DNA of 64,000 bases from Archangium gephyra (GTDB taxonomy: Bacteria; Myxococcota; Myxococcia; Myxococcales; Myxococcaceae): positions 5,356,501-5,420,500 of the forward strand of contig NZ_CP011509.1 in assembly GCF_001027285.1 (NCBI RefSeq), read 5' to 3'. Below, one piece after another: positions 50,561-59,340 of the stretch. The number at the start of each line of letters is the position of its first letter. Position 1 is the first letter of the stretch. Under the pieces are notes generated by a model. That model saw nothing but the letters and a program-made list of their open reading frames with translations, was not told the origin of the DNA and ran no database searches. The position numbers were made by a program, and so were the translations under genes.

Positions 50561-52816
50561 ATGCACTCGACTCGAATCGCTTGGCTCCCGGCTCTCGTCG
50601 GGCTCATGTGCGGCCTCACCGCCCACGCTGGAACGCCGCAGACGAAGTCCACCCCGGCGGCGGCCACCAGCACCGGCACCGGCACCAGCACGGCCACCTC
50701 GGATGCGCCCAAGGCGCGCAAGCCGCTGCCGCTGCCGCCGCCTGCCTCGTCCTCCAACGTCCCGCAGCGCGCGCCCTTCACCGGCCCGGCCGCCTCGCGG
50801 CCACTGCCTCCGCCCTCGGCCCTCGCCGGCGTGGACATCCCGGATCCGCTCGCCGCCGCCGAGGCCTCCGCGCTCGAGGAGTCCGTGCAGCAGCTGCTGA
50901 GCGAGGCGGTGGTGTCCACCGCCTCCAAGCGCAGCCAGCGCATCGCCGACGTGCCGATGACCATCTCCTGGATTCCCGCCGAGGAGCTGGAGGGCACCGG
51001 CCAGTTCACCCTGTGCGAGGCCATCCAGTACTTCCCCGGCATGGAGTGCCGCCGGGGCGCCATGCGCAAGGCGGCGGTGAGCGCGCGCGGCCTGGGCTCC
51101 AACTACCTCTCCAACCGGCTCCTGCTGCTGCAGGACGGCCGCCCGCTGACCGACCCCTGGACGGGCCAGTTCTACGCGGACGAGACCACGCCGCTGGCCA
51201 ACCTCAAGCAGATTGAAGTCATCCGCGGCCCGGGCTCCTCGCTGTACGGCTCCAACGCCTTCAGCGGCGTCATCAACATGATCCAGCGCCAGCCCAAGGA
51301 TCTCATGCAGGACGGGCGCGACTGGGGCGCGGACACGCGGTTGCTGTTCGGCCAGGACCGGACGTGGCGCGCGCAGGCCACCGCGGCCGGACGCGGTGGC
51401 CCGGTGGAGGCGCTCGTCAGCTACTACGGCTTCGGCTCGGACGGCCCCCAGCTCTTCAATGATCCGAAGATCGGCCGCGTGGACACCAACGAGGACTCGC
51501 TGGTGCACCAGGTGAGCGGCAAGGTGGCCGTGAAGGGCCTGACGCTGGACGCCAACTTCACCTCTGGAGAGATCGGCCGCCCGGGTGGCCACCAGATCTC
51601 CACCGTGGGCAACTGCGGCCGCTGCCACTACACGGCCGACGACGTCGAGCACGTGCAGAACTTCAACGCGAGCGCGCAGTTGGATCAGCAGGTGACGGAC
51701 AACCTGCGCGTGTTCGCCCAGGCGTACACCTTCTTCAAGCGCCGCGAAGTGGTGATGGAGAACGTCTTCAACGAGGAGAACCCCCAGTCTCCGCTGGGCA
51801 AGCGCCGCCGCATCGGCGGTGAGGCCCGCGGCCTGCTCACCCTGGGCGATCTCACCGTCACCTTCGGCGGTGACTACAAGAACGACCTGGTCAACAACCC
51901 CAACGTGCTGCCCGGCCTGTCGCTGGACGACACGCGCCAGGACATCCTCGGTGGCTTCCTCGACGCGGAGTACCGGCCCTTGAGCCAGCTCGTGGTGAGC
52001 GCGGGCGCCCGCTACGACAAGTACATGATTCCGGAGAAGGTCTGGCAGGCACGCACGGATCAGCTCTCCCCGCGCGCCAGCGTGGTGTTCCACGCCCGTC
52101 CCGAGCTGACCTTCCGCGCCAACTACGGCCGCGCCTTCCGCGCGCCCACGCTGGCGGAGCTCGCCATCAACCAGCAGATGTACGCGGCCACGCTGATCGG
52201 CAACGGCAACCTGCGCGCCGAGACGCTCGACACCGTGGAGGCCTCGGTGGACTTCTGGCCCTTCGAGCGCACGGTGCGCCTGACGGGCACGGGCTTCTAC
52301 AACCTGGCCCGCAACTTCATCAACCAGGAGATCCTCTTCGGCTCCACCTCGCAGTTCAAGAACATCGGGGATGCGCGCGTGGCGGGCTTCGAGGCGGAGG
52401 CCGCGGCGCAGGTGGCGGCCATCAACTCCTCGTTCGACGTGTCCTACCAGTTCCTGGACGCGCGGGCGCTGGCCTTCGAGAACCGGCCGGAGCGGCCGCT
52501 GGACTACGCGCCCCAGCACCGCATCTACGCGCGTGGCCGGACGAACTTCGGCAAGTTCGCCTTCGCCGAGCTGTACGCCCTGTACGTGGGTGAGCGCTTC
52601 GATCCCGGCTACCAGGTGAACGTGGACAGCGGGAAGCTGGAGCAGGTGAAGCTGCCCGGCTACTTCACCGCCACCGCGCGCGTGGGTGCCAACGTCACCA
52701 AGGGCCTCACGGTGTCCGTGCTCGGCTCCAACCTCTTCAACGCGAAGTACGAGGAGTCCCATGGATTCCCCGCGCCTCCGTTGAGCCTCTTCAGCGAGAT
52801 CAAGTTCCAGTACTGA
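50561..52816 (+). CDS. TonB-dependent outer-membrane receptor with CxxCH motif
   Basis: 751 residues. A signal peptide (LPALVGLMCGLTAHA) precedes a Pro/Ala-rich region. A TonB-box-like region leads to the plug domain (~residues 120-240: VVSTASKRSQRIADVPMTIS, LLLLQDGRPLTDPWTG, IEVIRGPGSSLYGSNAFSGV). A beta barrel follows, ending in an aromatic, SEIKFQY (C-terminal Tyr), as in outer-membrane proteins. Residues 352-356 read CGRCH, a CxxCH haem-attachment motif within what looks like an extracellular loop, which is rare in this family. This receptor may take up or sense a ligand and pass it to the periplasmic binding protein. It lies 37 bases after that gene and nine bases before the next. Confidence 0.9.
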   Translation: MHSTRIAWLPALVGLMCGLTAHAGTPQTKSTPAAATSTGTGTSTATSDAPKARKPLPLPPPASSSNVPQRAPFTGPAASRPLPPPSALAGVDIPDPLAAAEASALEESVQQLLSEAVVSTASKRSQRIADVPMTISWIPAEELEGTGQFTLCEAIQYFPGMECRRGAMRKAAVSARGLGSNYLSNRLLLLQDGRPLTDPWTGQFYADETTPLANLKQIEVIRGPGSSLYGSNAFSGVINMIQRQPKDLMQDGRDWGADTRLLFGQDRTWRAQATAAGRGGPVEALVSYYGFGSDGPQLFNDPKIGRVDTNEDSLVHQVSGKVAVKGLTLDANFTSGEIGRPGGHQISTVGNCGRCHYTADDVEHVQNFNASAQLDQQVTDNLRVFAQAYTFFKRREVVMENVFNEENPQSPLGKRRRIGGEARGLLTLGDLTVTFGGDYKNDLVNNPNVLPGLSLDDTRQDILGGFLDAEYRPLSQLVVSAGARYDKYMIPEKVWQARTDQLSPRASVVFHARPELTFRANYGRAFRAPTLAELAINQQMYAATLIGNGNLRAETLDTVEASVDFWPFERTVRLTGTGFYNLARNFINQEILFGSTSQFKNIGDARVAGFEAEAAAQVAAINSSFDVSYQFLDARALAFENRPERPLDYAPQHRIYARGRTNFGKFAFAELYALYVGERFDPGYQVNVDSGKLEQVKLPGYFTATARVGANVTKGLTVSVLGSNLFNAKYEESHGFPAPPLSLFSEIKFQY

Positions 52817-52825
52817 GCCCTCATC

Positions 52826-53683
52826 GTGAGAGTCGCCCGCCACCCGGGGGCCACCACTGGCCTCCACCTCATCGCAGATGCCTCCCTGGCTCCCGCCACG
52901 TTGGAGCAGGCCACCCCCGCGCTCGTGCGCAGCGGCCTGCCGGTGGTGGCGCGAGGGGGAAGCGCGCGAGCTCCGGCCCGCGAGCTGGTCCTCTTCGACG
53001 GCCGCCTGGGGCCGGCCCACGCGGCGATGCTGGAGCGCGAGCCTCCGGCGCTGCTGCTGGCCACGCGTGAGCCGGGGGGCCTCCCCTCCGCGTGGGAGAT
53101 GCGGGTGCTGGGCTCGCTGCTGCGGGGCGAGACGCTGCTGCCCCCGGGGGCTCCTGTCGCGAAGCTGTGGCTGGAGCGGGTGGTGGATTTGAAGGGCGCC
53201 TCGTCCGAGGCGTCCGCGCTGGTGGAGGCCTCCAAGGGCAGCCGGAGCGCGGCGAGCCTCGCGGCCGAGGTGATGCACGAGCTGGCCGCCAACGCGCTGT
53301 TGGACGCACCGGTGGATGCCCAGGGCACGCCGCTCTACGCCCACCGGCGCGAGTCGGTGCAGGCGGTGGCCCCGGAGCACGTGTGCCAGGTGTCGCTGGC
53401 GGTGGGGGAGGGCGGCCTCTTCCTGGAGGCGGTGGATCTCTTCGGGCGGCTGACGCCCGGGCCCATCGCGCGGGCGCTGGCCTCGCTGGGCGGGCGCATG
53501 CAGGTGAATGCCTCGGGCGGTGGTGCGGGCCTGGGCATGCGGCGCATCCTGGAGGCGTGTGAGCTGATCGCCGTCCGCGTGGTGCCCGGCAAGGAGACGC
53601 GGATGCTGGGCGTGGTCGGGTTGGGGGAGGCGCGCCGCCGGGCCGGACTTCCCAAGTCTTTGCTGTACTTCCAGTCGGAATGA
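52826..53683 (+). CDS. RsbW-like ATPase (anti-sigma/serine kinase type), divergent
   Basis: 285 residues from a GTG. Residues ~1-130 are unrecognised, with two ADA-like alpha/beta stretches. The second half matches the GHKL ATPase fold of anti-sigma kinases: the N-box AAEVMHELAANALLDAP with Glu152 and Asn156, and the glycine-rich GGGAGLGMRRILEACELIAV (231-250). The first G-box position reads FLEAVDLFGRLTPGP, keeping Asp but lacking the usual D-x-G-x-G. In partner switching, such kinases phosphorylate and bind STAS antagonists. The gene stop overlaps the next gene's ATG (ATGA), and that gene encodes STAS-like domains. Assignment as an RsbW-like kinase is by motif and context; ATP binding is unproven. 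Confidence 0.65.
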   Translation: MRVARHPGATTGLHLIADASLAPATLEQATPALVRSGLPVVARGGSARAPARELVLFDGRLGPAHAAMLEREPPALLLATREPGGLPSAWEMRVLGSLLRGETLLPPGAPVAKLWLERVVDLKGASSEASALVEASKGSRSAASLAAEVMHELAANALLDAPVDAQGTPLYAHRRESVQAVAPEHVCQVSLAVGEGGLFLEAVDLFGRLTPGPIARALASLGGRMQVNASGGGAGLGMRRILEACELIAVRVVPGKETRMLGVVGLGEARRRAGLPKSLLYFQSE

Positions 53684-56600
53684 GGAGCGGGACGGTGGAG
53701 ACGCAGGGTTCCAATGCCACTATCAGCCGCGTACGCGTGGGTACCATCAACCACGTCCGCATCGCCGGCGTCATCGACGAGACGTTCCCGCTGACGTCCA
53801 CGTCCCCGGAGATGGGGGGGCTGCTCATCGTCGACCTCGGCCAGGTGGAGCGCATCAGCTCCTTCGGCGTGCGGCGGTGGATCGAGTTCGCCAGCAAGCT
53901 GCCCGCTGGCGGCATCGCGCTGTACGTGGTCAACGCGCCACCGGTGATGGTGGATCAGCTCAACATGGTGGAGGGCTTCTCCGGCGTGGCGCGGGTGCTG
54001 TCCGTGCTGGCGCCCTACACGTGCCGCGCCTGCGGGGAGGACCGGCTGCGCCTGGTGGACCTGCAGTCCGAGGCGCCCATCATCGCCGAGGGCCGCGCTC
54101 CCGAGCACTCCTGCCCGGTGTGCGCCGGCAAGCTGGAGTTCGCGGATCTTCCGAGCGAGTTCTTCGACTACGCGCAGCGCCAGCAGTTCGGCACGGTGGA
54201 TCCGGTGGTGATGCGCTACCTGCGCGCCACCACGCCCAGCGCGCCCACCGCGCTCACCACGCACCTGAAGATCGTCCAGGACGACATCACGTACATCTCC
54301 CTGGCCAGCGAGCTGAAGGCGGACCTGAACGTGCGCCGGCTCGCCTCGGGTCTGGAGGGGCGCGTCGCCTTCGACTTCTCCCACGTCAACAAGGTGGAGC
54401 CCGAGGCCGTCGCGAAGCTGGAGCAGGTGCTGGCCACGGCCGCGCAGGGCGCCAAGGTGGTGTTGTGCCGCGTGCCGCCGCCGGTGCTCAACGCGCTCAA
54501 CCGCTTCACCAAACAGCTCACCGCGCAGATTGGCACCCTGTGGCTGCCCTGCGAGTGCCGCAACTGCGGCCATGAGCACCAGCAGCGCGCCCTGGCCTCC
54601 GAGTACCTGGCCAAGCTGCGCGCCAACGCCAGCCCCGAGCGCGAGTGCCCCATCTGCGGCGGCTCCGCGCGCCTTCCCTCCATCCCCCAGCTCGTGCCGC
54701 TGCTCAGCCGCTCGTCGCTGGTGGATAAGCCGCTGGACGACATCGAGGCGATCGAGCCTCGCGCCCTCAGCCAGTACCTCTTCGGCTCCACCAACGTGGA
54801 TCCGAACGCCAACAAGGGCGGCGGCTCGGACATCAGCAACTCCATCAGCGCCACCAAGCTGCAGATCATCCGCCGGCTGGGCCAGGGCGGCATGGCCGAG
54901 GTGTTCCTCGCCAAGCAGGTGGGCGTGAAGGGGTTCGAGAAGTTCGTGGTGATGAAGAAGATTCTCCCGCAGTTCGCGGAGAATGCCGAGTTCGTCGACA
55001 TGCTCTTCGCCGAGGCGCGGGCCAACGCGCGCCTCACGCACCCCAACGTCGTGCAGACGTTCGACGTGGGCATGAACGACGGCGTGGCGTACATCCTCAT
55101 GGAGTACGTGCGCGGCCCGGACCTCAAGAAGTTGATGAACGAGCTGCGGCGCAAGGGCCTGGCCCTGCCGCTGGAGCACGCGCTGCGCATCGTCGCCGAG
55201 ACGGCCGCGGGCCTGCACTACGCGCACAGCTACGTGGACCCGGCCGGCGTGCCCCACCCGGTGGTGCACCGCGACGTCAGCCCCCACAACGTCCTCATCT
55301 CACTGGACGGTGCCATCAAGCTGAGCGACTTCGGCATCGCCAAGGTGCAGGGCGAGGAGAACACCCAGGCCGGCGTGCTCAAGGGGAAGATCTCCTATAT
55401 CTCCCCCGAGGCCGCCTCGGGCCGTGCCCTGGACGCGCGCAACGACGTGTTCGCCCTGGGCGTGGTGCTCTTCGAGCTGCTCACCGGCACGCTGCCCTTC
55501 AAGCGGGACCATGACGCGGCCACGCTCAGCGCCATCGTGCGCGAGCCGGCCCCCGTGCCCTCCCAGCTCAAGCCGAACATCCCCCAGGATGTGTCGGACC
55601 TCATCCTCCGCGCCCTGGTGAAGGATCCGGCGCGCCGCACACCGTCCGCCGCGGCCATGCGCGAGGAGATCGAAGCGGTGATGGCCCACCACCGGCTCAA
55701 CTCGTCGCCGGCGGCGGTGGCCCAGTTCTTCAAGGGGACGCTGGGAGACAGGCTCGCGGAGTTCGGGCCCGTCAACAGCGGCCCGGGGGGATCCACCGGC
55801 TCGCATCCGAGCCTCTCGGGCACGGGCTCGGGCAGCGCGACGCGCGTTCCCTCGGGCGGAACGGGGGAGATGGTGGCGCCTGCGGGCACTGGCTCCCGGC
55901 CCGCCGTCGGCTCCGGTACCGGGCAGTTTGGCGCCGTGCCGCCGCCCGCCACGCGTCCACCGGCGCCTCCTCTCGCGACTCCTCTCGAGATTCCTCTCGC
56001 GACGCAGGGCGCGGACGAGCGCACCGAGGTCTACCGGCCCGCGGCGCAGGGCCTCATCGCTCCCACCGCGCTGCCTCCCGAGCCTCCCACGGACGCGGTG
56101 GCCCAGGCGCCGGCGCCCGTTCCGGCGCGTGCGTCCCTGTCCGGCGTGCCCGCGGTGCCGCCTCCGCCGCCGACCGTGGCGTCCCGTCCAGCGGCCATGG
56201 CGCCGCCGCCCGCCGTGCCGGCCCGCGCGTCCTTGTCCGGCGTGCCCGCGGTGCCGCCTCGTGCCTCCGGGCCCACGCCCGCCGCGGTGCCGCCCCGGGC
56301 GTCCCTGTCCGGAGCGCCCGGCACCGGCTCCCGGCCCGCGTTGCAACCCTCGGTGCCGGTGTCCGCCCGGACGGCGACCCAGGTGGCTCCCACCGCGGCG
56401 CCCGTGGGTGCTCCCGCCAGGGCGCCTGCCGCTCCGGCTCCCCAGGCCGCCGCGGCCATGTCCGCCGCCAGGCCCCCCGCGTCCCGCTCGTCGGCGGGCA
56501 AGTGGGCCGTGCTCGGCATCGCCGGGCTCCTGGTCGTGGGCGCCTCCGCGGTGGTGGTCCCCAAGCTGCTCTCGGAGCAGGGCGTCGAGGTGGTCAACCG

Positions 56601-57000
56601 CGAGCCGGGAGAGCAGATCTACATCGCGGGCCTCCGGGTGGAGGATGCCCAGGGCCTCAGCCTGGAGGGCGTCAGCCAGCTCGTCGTCTCCACGGCGATG
56701 AATGGCCGTCTGCACCGCTTCGGGATTCCGGTGAGCCAGGACGTCATCGACGTGCGCACCCTGCCCGAGGCCCGTCCGGAGCCGGGCAGCAAGGGCACGC
56801 TGCGCATCGGCGGGTCGCCGGGCTGCTTCGTCAAGCTCGGCCCGGACATGCTCCCCGGCGCGACACCGGTGTCGGCTCCCATCGACGCCGGTGTGGAGCT
56901 GCAGGTCGTCGTCACCTGTCCCAACCAGCCGGTGTGGTCTCGGTGGGTGATGGCGGTGCCGGGGCAGGAGTTGGAGGTCGTTCCGCTACCGAAGAAGTAG
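53680..57000 (+). CDS. Ser/Thr protein kinase with two STAS-like domains and zinc ribbons
   Basis: 1106 residues. Residues ~10-112 are a STAS-like fold (LIVDLGQVERISSFGVRRW), followed by a zinc ribbon (Cys114/Cys117 and Cys145/Cys148; CRACG and CPVCAG). A second STAS-like domain (LEGRVAFDFSHVNKVEPEAV) has a second ribbon (CECRNCG and CPICGG, ~290-325). The eukaryote-like kinase spans ~394-660: LGQGGMAEVF, Lys426 in VVMKK, HRDVSPHNVLI with Asp532, and DFGIA with Asp550. A Pro/Ala-rich region with SLSGVPAVPP-type repeats leads to one membrane helix (~940-958) and an extracytoplasmic tail. STAS domains probably receive input from the RsbW-like protein and SpoIIE phosphatase encoded just upstream. 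It is the last gene of the operon. Confidence 0.87.
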   Translation: MRSGTVETQGSNATISRVRVGTINHVRIAGVIDETFPLTSTSPEMGGLLIVDLGQVERISSFGVRRWIEFASKLPAGGIALYVVNAPPVMVDQLNMVEGFSGVARVLSVLAPYTCRACGEDRLRLVDLQSEAPIIAEGRAPEHSCPVCAGKLEFADLPSEFFDYAQRQQFGTVDPVVMRYLRATTPSAPTALTTHLKIVQDDITYISLASELKADLNVRRLASGLEGRVAFDFSHVNKVEPEAVAKLEQVLATAAQGAKVVLCRVPPPVLNALNRFTKQLTAQIGTLWLPCECRNCGHEHQQRALASEYLAKLRANASPERECPICGGSARLPSIPQLVPLLSRSSLVDKPLDDIEAIEPRALSQYLFGSTNVDPNANKGGGSDISNSISATKLQIIRRLGQGGMAEVFLAKQVGVKGFEKFVVMKKILPQFAENAEFVDMLFAEARANARLTHPNVVQTFDVGMNDGVAYILMEYVRGPDLKKLMNELRRKGLALPLEHALRIVAETAAGLHYAHSYVDPAGVPHPVVHRDVSPHNVLISLDGAIKLSDFGIAKVQGEENTQAGVLKGKISYISPEAASGRALDARNDVFALGVVLFELLTGTLPFKRDHDAATLSAIVREPAPVPSQLKPNIPQDVSDLILRALVKDPARRTPSAAAMREEIEAVMAHHRLNSSPAAVAQFFKGTLGDRLAEFGPVNSGPGGSTGSHPSLSGTGSGSATRVPSGGTGEMVAPAGTGSRPAVGSGTGQFGAVPPPATRPPAPPLATPLEIPLATQGADERTEVYRPAAQGLIAPTALPPEPPTDAVAQAPAPVPARASLSGVPAVPPPPPTVASRPAAMAPPPAVPARASLSGVPAVPPRASGPTPAAVPPRASLSGAPGTGSRPALQPSVPVSARTATQVAPTAAPVGAPARAPAAPAPQAAAAMSAARPPASRSSAGKWAVLGIAGLLVVGASAVVVPKLLSEQGVEVVNREPGEQIYIAGLRVEDAQGLSLEGVSQLVVSTAMNGRLHRFGIPVSQDVIDVRTLPEARPEPGSKGTLRIGGSPGCFVKLGPDMLPGATPVSAPIDAGVELQVVVTCPNQPVWSRWVMAVPGQELEVVPLPKK

Positions 57001-57014
57001 GCCTCTCGGAGGCC
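57000..57014 (+). terminator. short hairpin after the kinase gene
   Basis: GGCCTC (57000-57005) pairs with GAGGCC (57009-57014) around TCG. It begins in the kinase stop codon and lies 22 bases before the LanB-like start. It could act as a partial terminator or stabilising element separating two operons. It has no T run. Confidence 0.3.
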
Positions 57015-57036
57015 CACGGGCCAGGGTGCGTCACGT

Positions 57037-59340
57037 ATGAAGGGCTGGAAGCTGTTTCCTCACCTCGTCGTCCGCACCACCGGCTTTCCCTTCGAGCGGT
57101 TGGAGCGGTTGCGCTGCCCCGAGTCGGCGGAGAGCGCGCGGAAGCTGTGGGCCGAGCGGCGTGAGCTGGAGGCGCTGAAGGCCCGTGGCCCGCGTCTGCG
57201 GCGGCCTCCGTCCGCGGTGCTGGCGGCGCTGAAGGCGGGGCGCCCGGTGGACCTGGAGGGGCTCGAGTCCCCCGAGTTCTTCGCCACCTACAACGTCCAC
57301 GCCCGCGCCGCGCAGGAGGCTGGAGCCGCCTTCGAGGAGTCCTTCACCCGTGAGTCGGCCCGGGTGGAGGAGGCGCTCGCGGCGCTGCGCACCGAGCCGC
57401 GCTTCCTGGAGGCGGTGGCCAGCTCCAGTCCTCCGGTGGCGAGGGATTTGAGCGCCGGCCGGGACGGGGCGCGGCTGAAGCGGCAGGTGGCCAGCTACCT
57501 GCAGCGGCTGTGCGCGAAGAACGAGACGATGAGCTTCTTCGGCCCCATCAACTACGGACGGGTGGAGCCCGGCGCGCCCACTGGGGTGTCGGTGCGCTGG
57601 TCCGGCCCCGAGGTGCTGGTGGGGCGCAACACCTTCACCGCCTCGTGGCTGGTGCTCGGGCTGGTGCGCGCGATTGCCGCCGACCCGGAGGTGGCGATCT
57701 GGCTCGTCCTGCGCCGCAAGGCCTTCGCCTCGATGCCCCCGCGCAAGGGCGCGGCTCCCAACCCCGCGAGCATGGAGGATGTGCTCCCGAAGCTGGTGGA
57801 GGCAGTGGATGGGGCGCGGCCCCTGTTGGCGCTGCGCGAGGCGCTCGGGGTGGAACTGCCGCTGCTGCTCGAGGCCGTCCGCTTCGGCCAGCAGCGCAAC
57901 CTGTTCACCCATCAGCTCGAGGTGCCCTCGGCCTCGCACCACCCGCTGGAGGATCTGGCCGAGCGGCTCGCCGGCATTCCGGGCCGGGCGGCCCGCGAGC
58001 ACCTGCGCGAGCTGGAGGGCCTGCTGGGGGTGATGGCGCGCTACGGCTCGGCGGACGCGGCGGGCAAGATGGCGCTCAACGAGGAGCTGGCGAAGCGCGT
58101 TCGCGAGCGCTGGAGTGTGGCGCCCGTGGCCGCGGCCTCCACGTCCGACAGCCACAACTTCTACCAGGACCGTCTCCCGATGCGGGAGGAGTGCGGCGGA
58201 GACCTGCGCCTCACGCTCGGCGGCGAGCGCGCGGAGGAGCTGACACGGAAGCTGGAGCCGGCGCTCGGGTTGATGGGCGAGGCGGCGCTGCGCACGCGCG
58301 AGGCGGCCCGGTCCGCCGTGGCGGCGCTGGTGGGCGCGCGCACGGTGCCCTTCTGGAAGGTGGTGGCGGCGTACGGGGACAGGCCGGTGCCGTATGACAC
58401 CACCGTGGCCTCGGCGCTCGCGGCGGCCATCTCCGAGCCAGCGGCCCGTTGCGTGGAATTGGATCCGGCGGTGCTCCCCACGCCTCGCGCGGACACGGAG
58501 CTGCCGATCGTCACCTCGATTGATCTGCTCGTGGGCGCCCCGGATGTGGAGGCCTGGAGCCGCGGCGAGTACGAGCTGGTGGTGGGCGACGTGCACGACA
58601 CGGCCCTGGTGTGGGGCTGGGCGTTGCAGTTCCACGAGGAGCGGAGGCGGGTGGAGGGCGAGATGCTGCGGACGCTCGGCTCGCTGCGGCGGCCGATGCC
58701 CTTCGTCACCGTGCTGGCCTCGCGGCGCACGGGCCTGCTGCCCGCGGAGTTCCCCGGCCCCATCGTCGAGCTGGGAGGCGTGAGCGCCCGGGCCTCGGCG
58801 TGGCGGCTGCCCTTCGATGACCTCCAGGTGGAGAGTGACGGGCGCTCGGCCCGGCTGGTGTCCACGCGGCTGGGAACGGAGGTGTGCCTCTACAACGGGG
58901 AGATCGAGAGCCTGGTGCAGACGGCCTTCGCCCTGCCGCGCATCCGCCCGCTGCGGGTGTCCCTGGGCGCGCACACGCCCCGGGTGATGCTGGGGGGCGC
59001 GGTGTTGCAGCGCGAGCAGTGGAAGCTGGAGGCCGCGGATGGCGAGGCGCTCGTCGCGTGCAAGGACGACAAGGCGCGGCTCCGGACGGCGGTGGGCATC
59101 TGGGCGCGGATGGGACTGCCGGACCACGTGTTCGCGAAGTTCCCGGGCGAGCGCAAGCCGGTGCTCGTGGACGTACGCAGCCCCGCGCTGCTGCGTGTCT
59201 TCGTCAACCTGCTCGAGCAGAAGGGCGAGGTGATGCTGTCGGAGATGCTCCCCGCGCCCGGGCAGCTGTGGCTGGGGGCCTCGGGAGGGCGGCACACGGC
59301 GGAGCTGCGCTGCTGCTTCCTGTGGGGCTCGGCGTCATGA
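57037..59340 (+). CDS. LanB-like dehydratase N-terminal-domain protein (glutamylation domain only), copy 1
   Basis: 767 residues, ATG 57037. It matches the LanB N-terminal domain that glutamylates Ser/Thr of RiPP precursors using glutamyl-tRNA: FPHLVVRTTGFPFERLERL at the start, then YLQRLCAKNETMSFFGPINY at 154-173, and a C-terminal VMLGGAVLQREQWKLE followed by KPVLVDVRSPALLRVF and EMLPAPGQLWL. Full-length LanB has another ~250-residue SpaB-type elimination domain; it is absent here. Standalone proteins of this kind act either with a separate elimination enzyme (as in thiopeptides) or as PEARL peptide-aminoacyl-tRNA ligases. It is a paralogue of the 60842 gene. It begins 36 bases after the kinase gene and ends in an ATGA overlap. 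Confidence 0.8.
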   Translation: MKGWKLFPHLVVRTTGFPFERLERLRCPESAESARKLWAERRELEALKARGPRLRRPPSAVLAALKAGRPVDLEGLESPEFFATYNVHARAAQEAGAAFEESFTRESARVEEALAALRTEPRFLEAVASSSPPVARDLSAGRDGARLKRQVASYLQRLCAKNETMSFFGPINYGRVEPGAPTGVSVRWSGPEVLVGRNTFTASWLVLGLVRAIAADPEVAIWLVLRRKAFASMPPRKGAAPNPASMEDVLPKLVEAVDGARPLLALREALGVELPLLLEAVRFGQQRNLFTHQLEVPSASHHPLEDLAERLAGIPGRAAREHLRELEGLLGVMARYGSADAAGKMALNEELAKRVRERWSVAPVAAASTSDSHNFYQDRLPMREECGGDLRLTLGGERAEELTRKLEPALGLMGEAALRTREAARSAVAALVGARTVPFWKVVAAYGDRPVPYDTTVASALAAAISEPAARCVELDPAVLPTPRADTELPIVTSIDLLVGAPDVEAWSRGEYELVVGDVHDTALVWGWALQFHEERRRVEGEMLRTLGSLRRPMPFVTVLASRRTGLLPAEFPGPIVELGGVSARASAWRLPFDDLQVESDGRSARLVSTRLGTEVCLYNGEIESLVQTAFALPRIRPLRVSLGAHTPRVMLGGAVLQREQWKLEAADGEALVACKDDKARLRTAVGIWARMGLPDHVFAKFPGERKPVLVDVRSPALLRVFVNLLEQKGEVMLSEMLPAPGQLWLGASGGRHTAELRCCFLWGSAS

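Noticed and set aside
57015-57036. Small precursor peptide between the kinase gene and the first LanB-like gene
   Set aside because: Only 22 bases remain after the hairpin, too short for a gene; a precursor must lie elsewhere.
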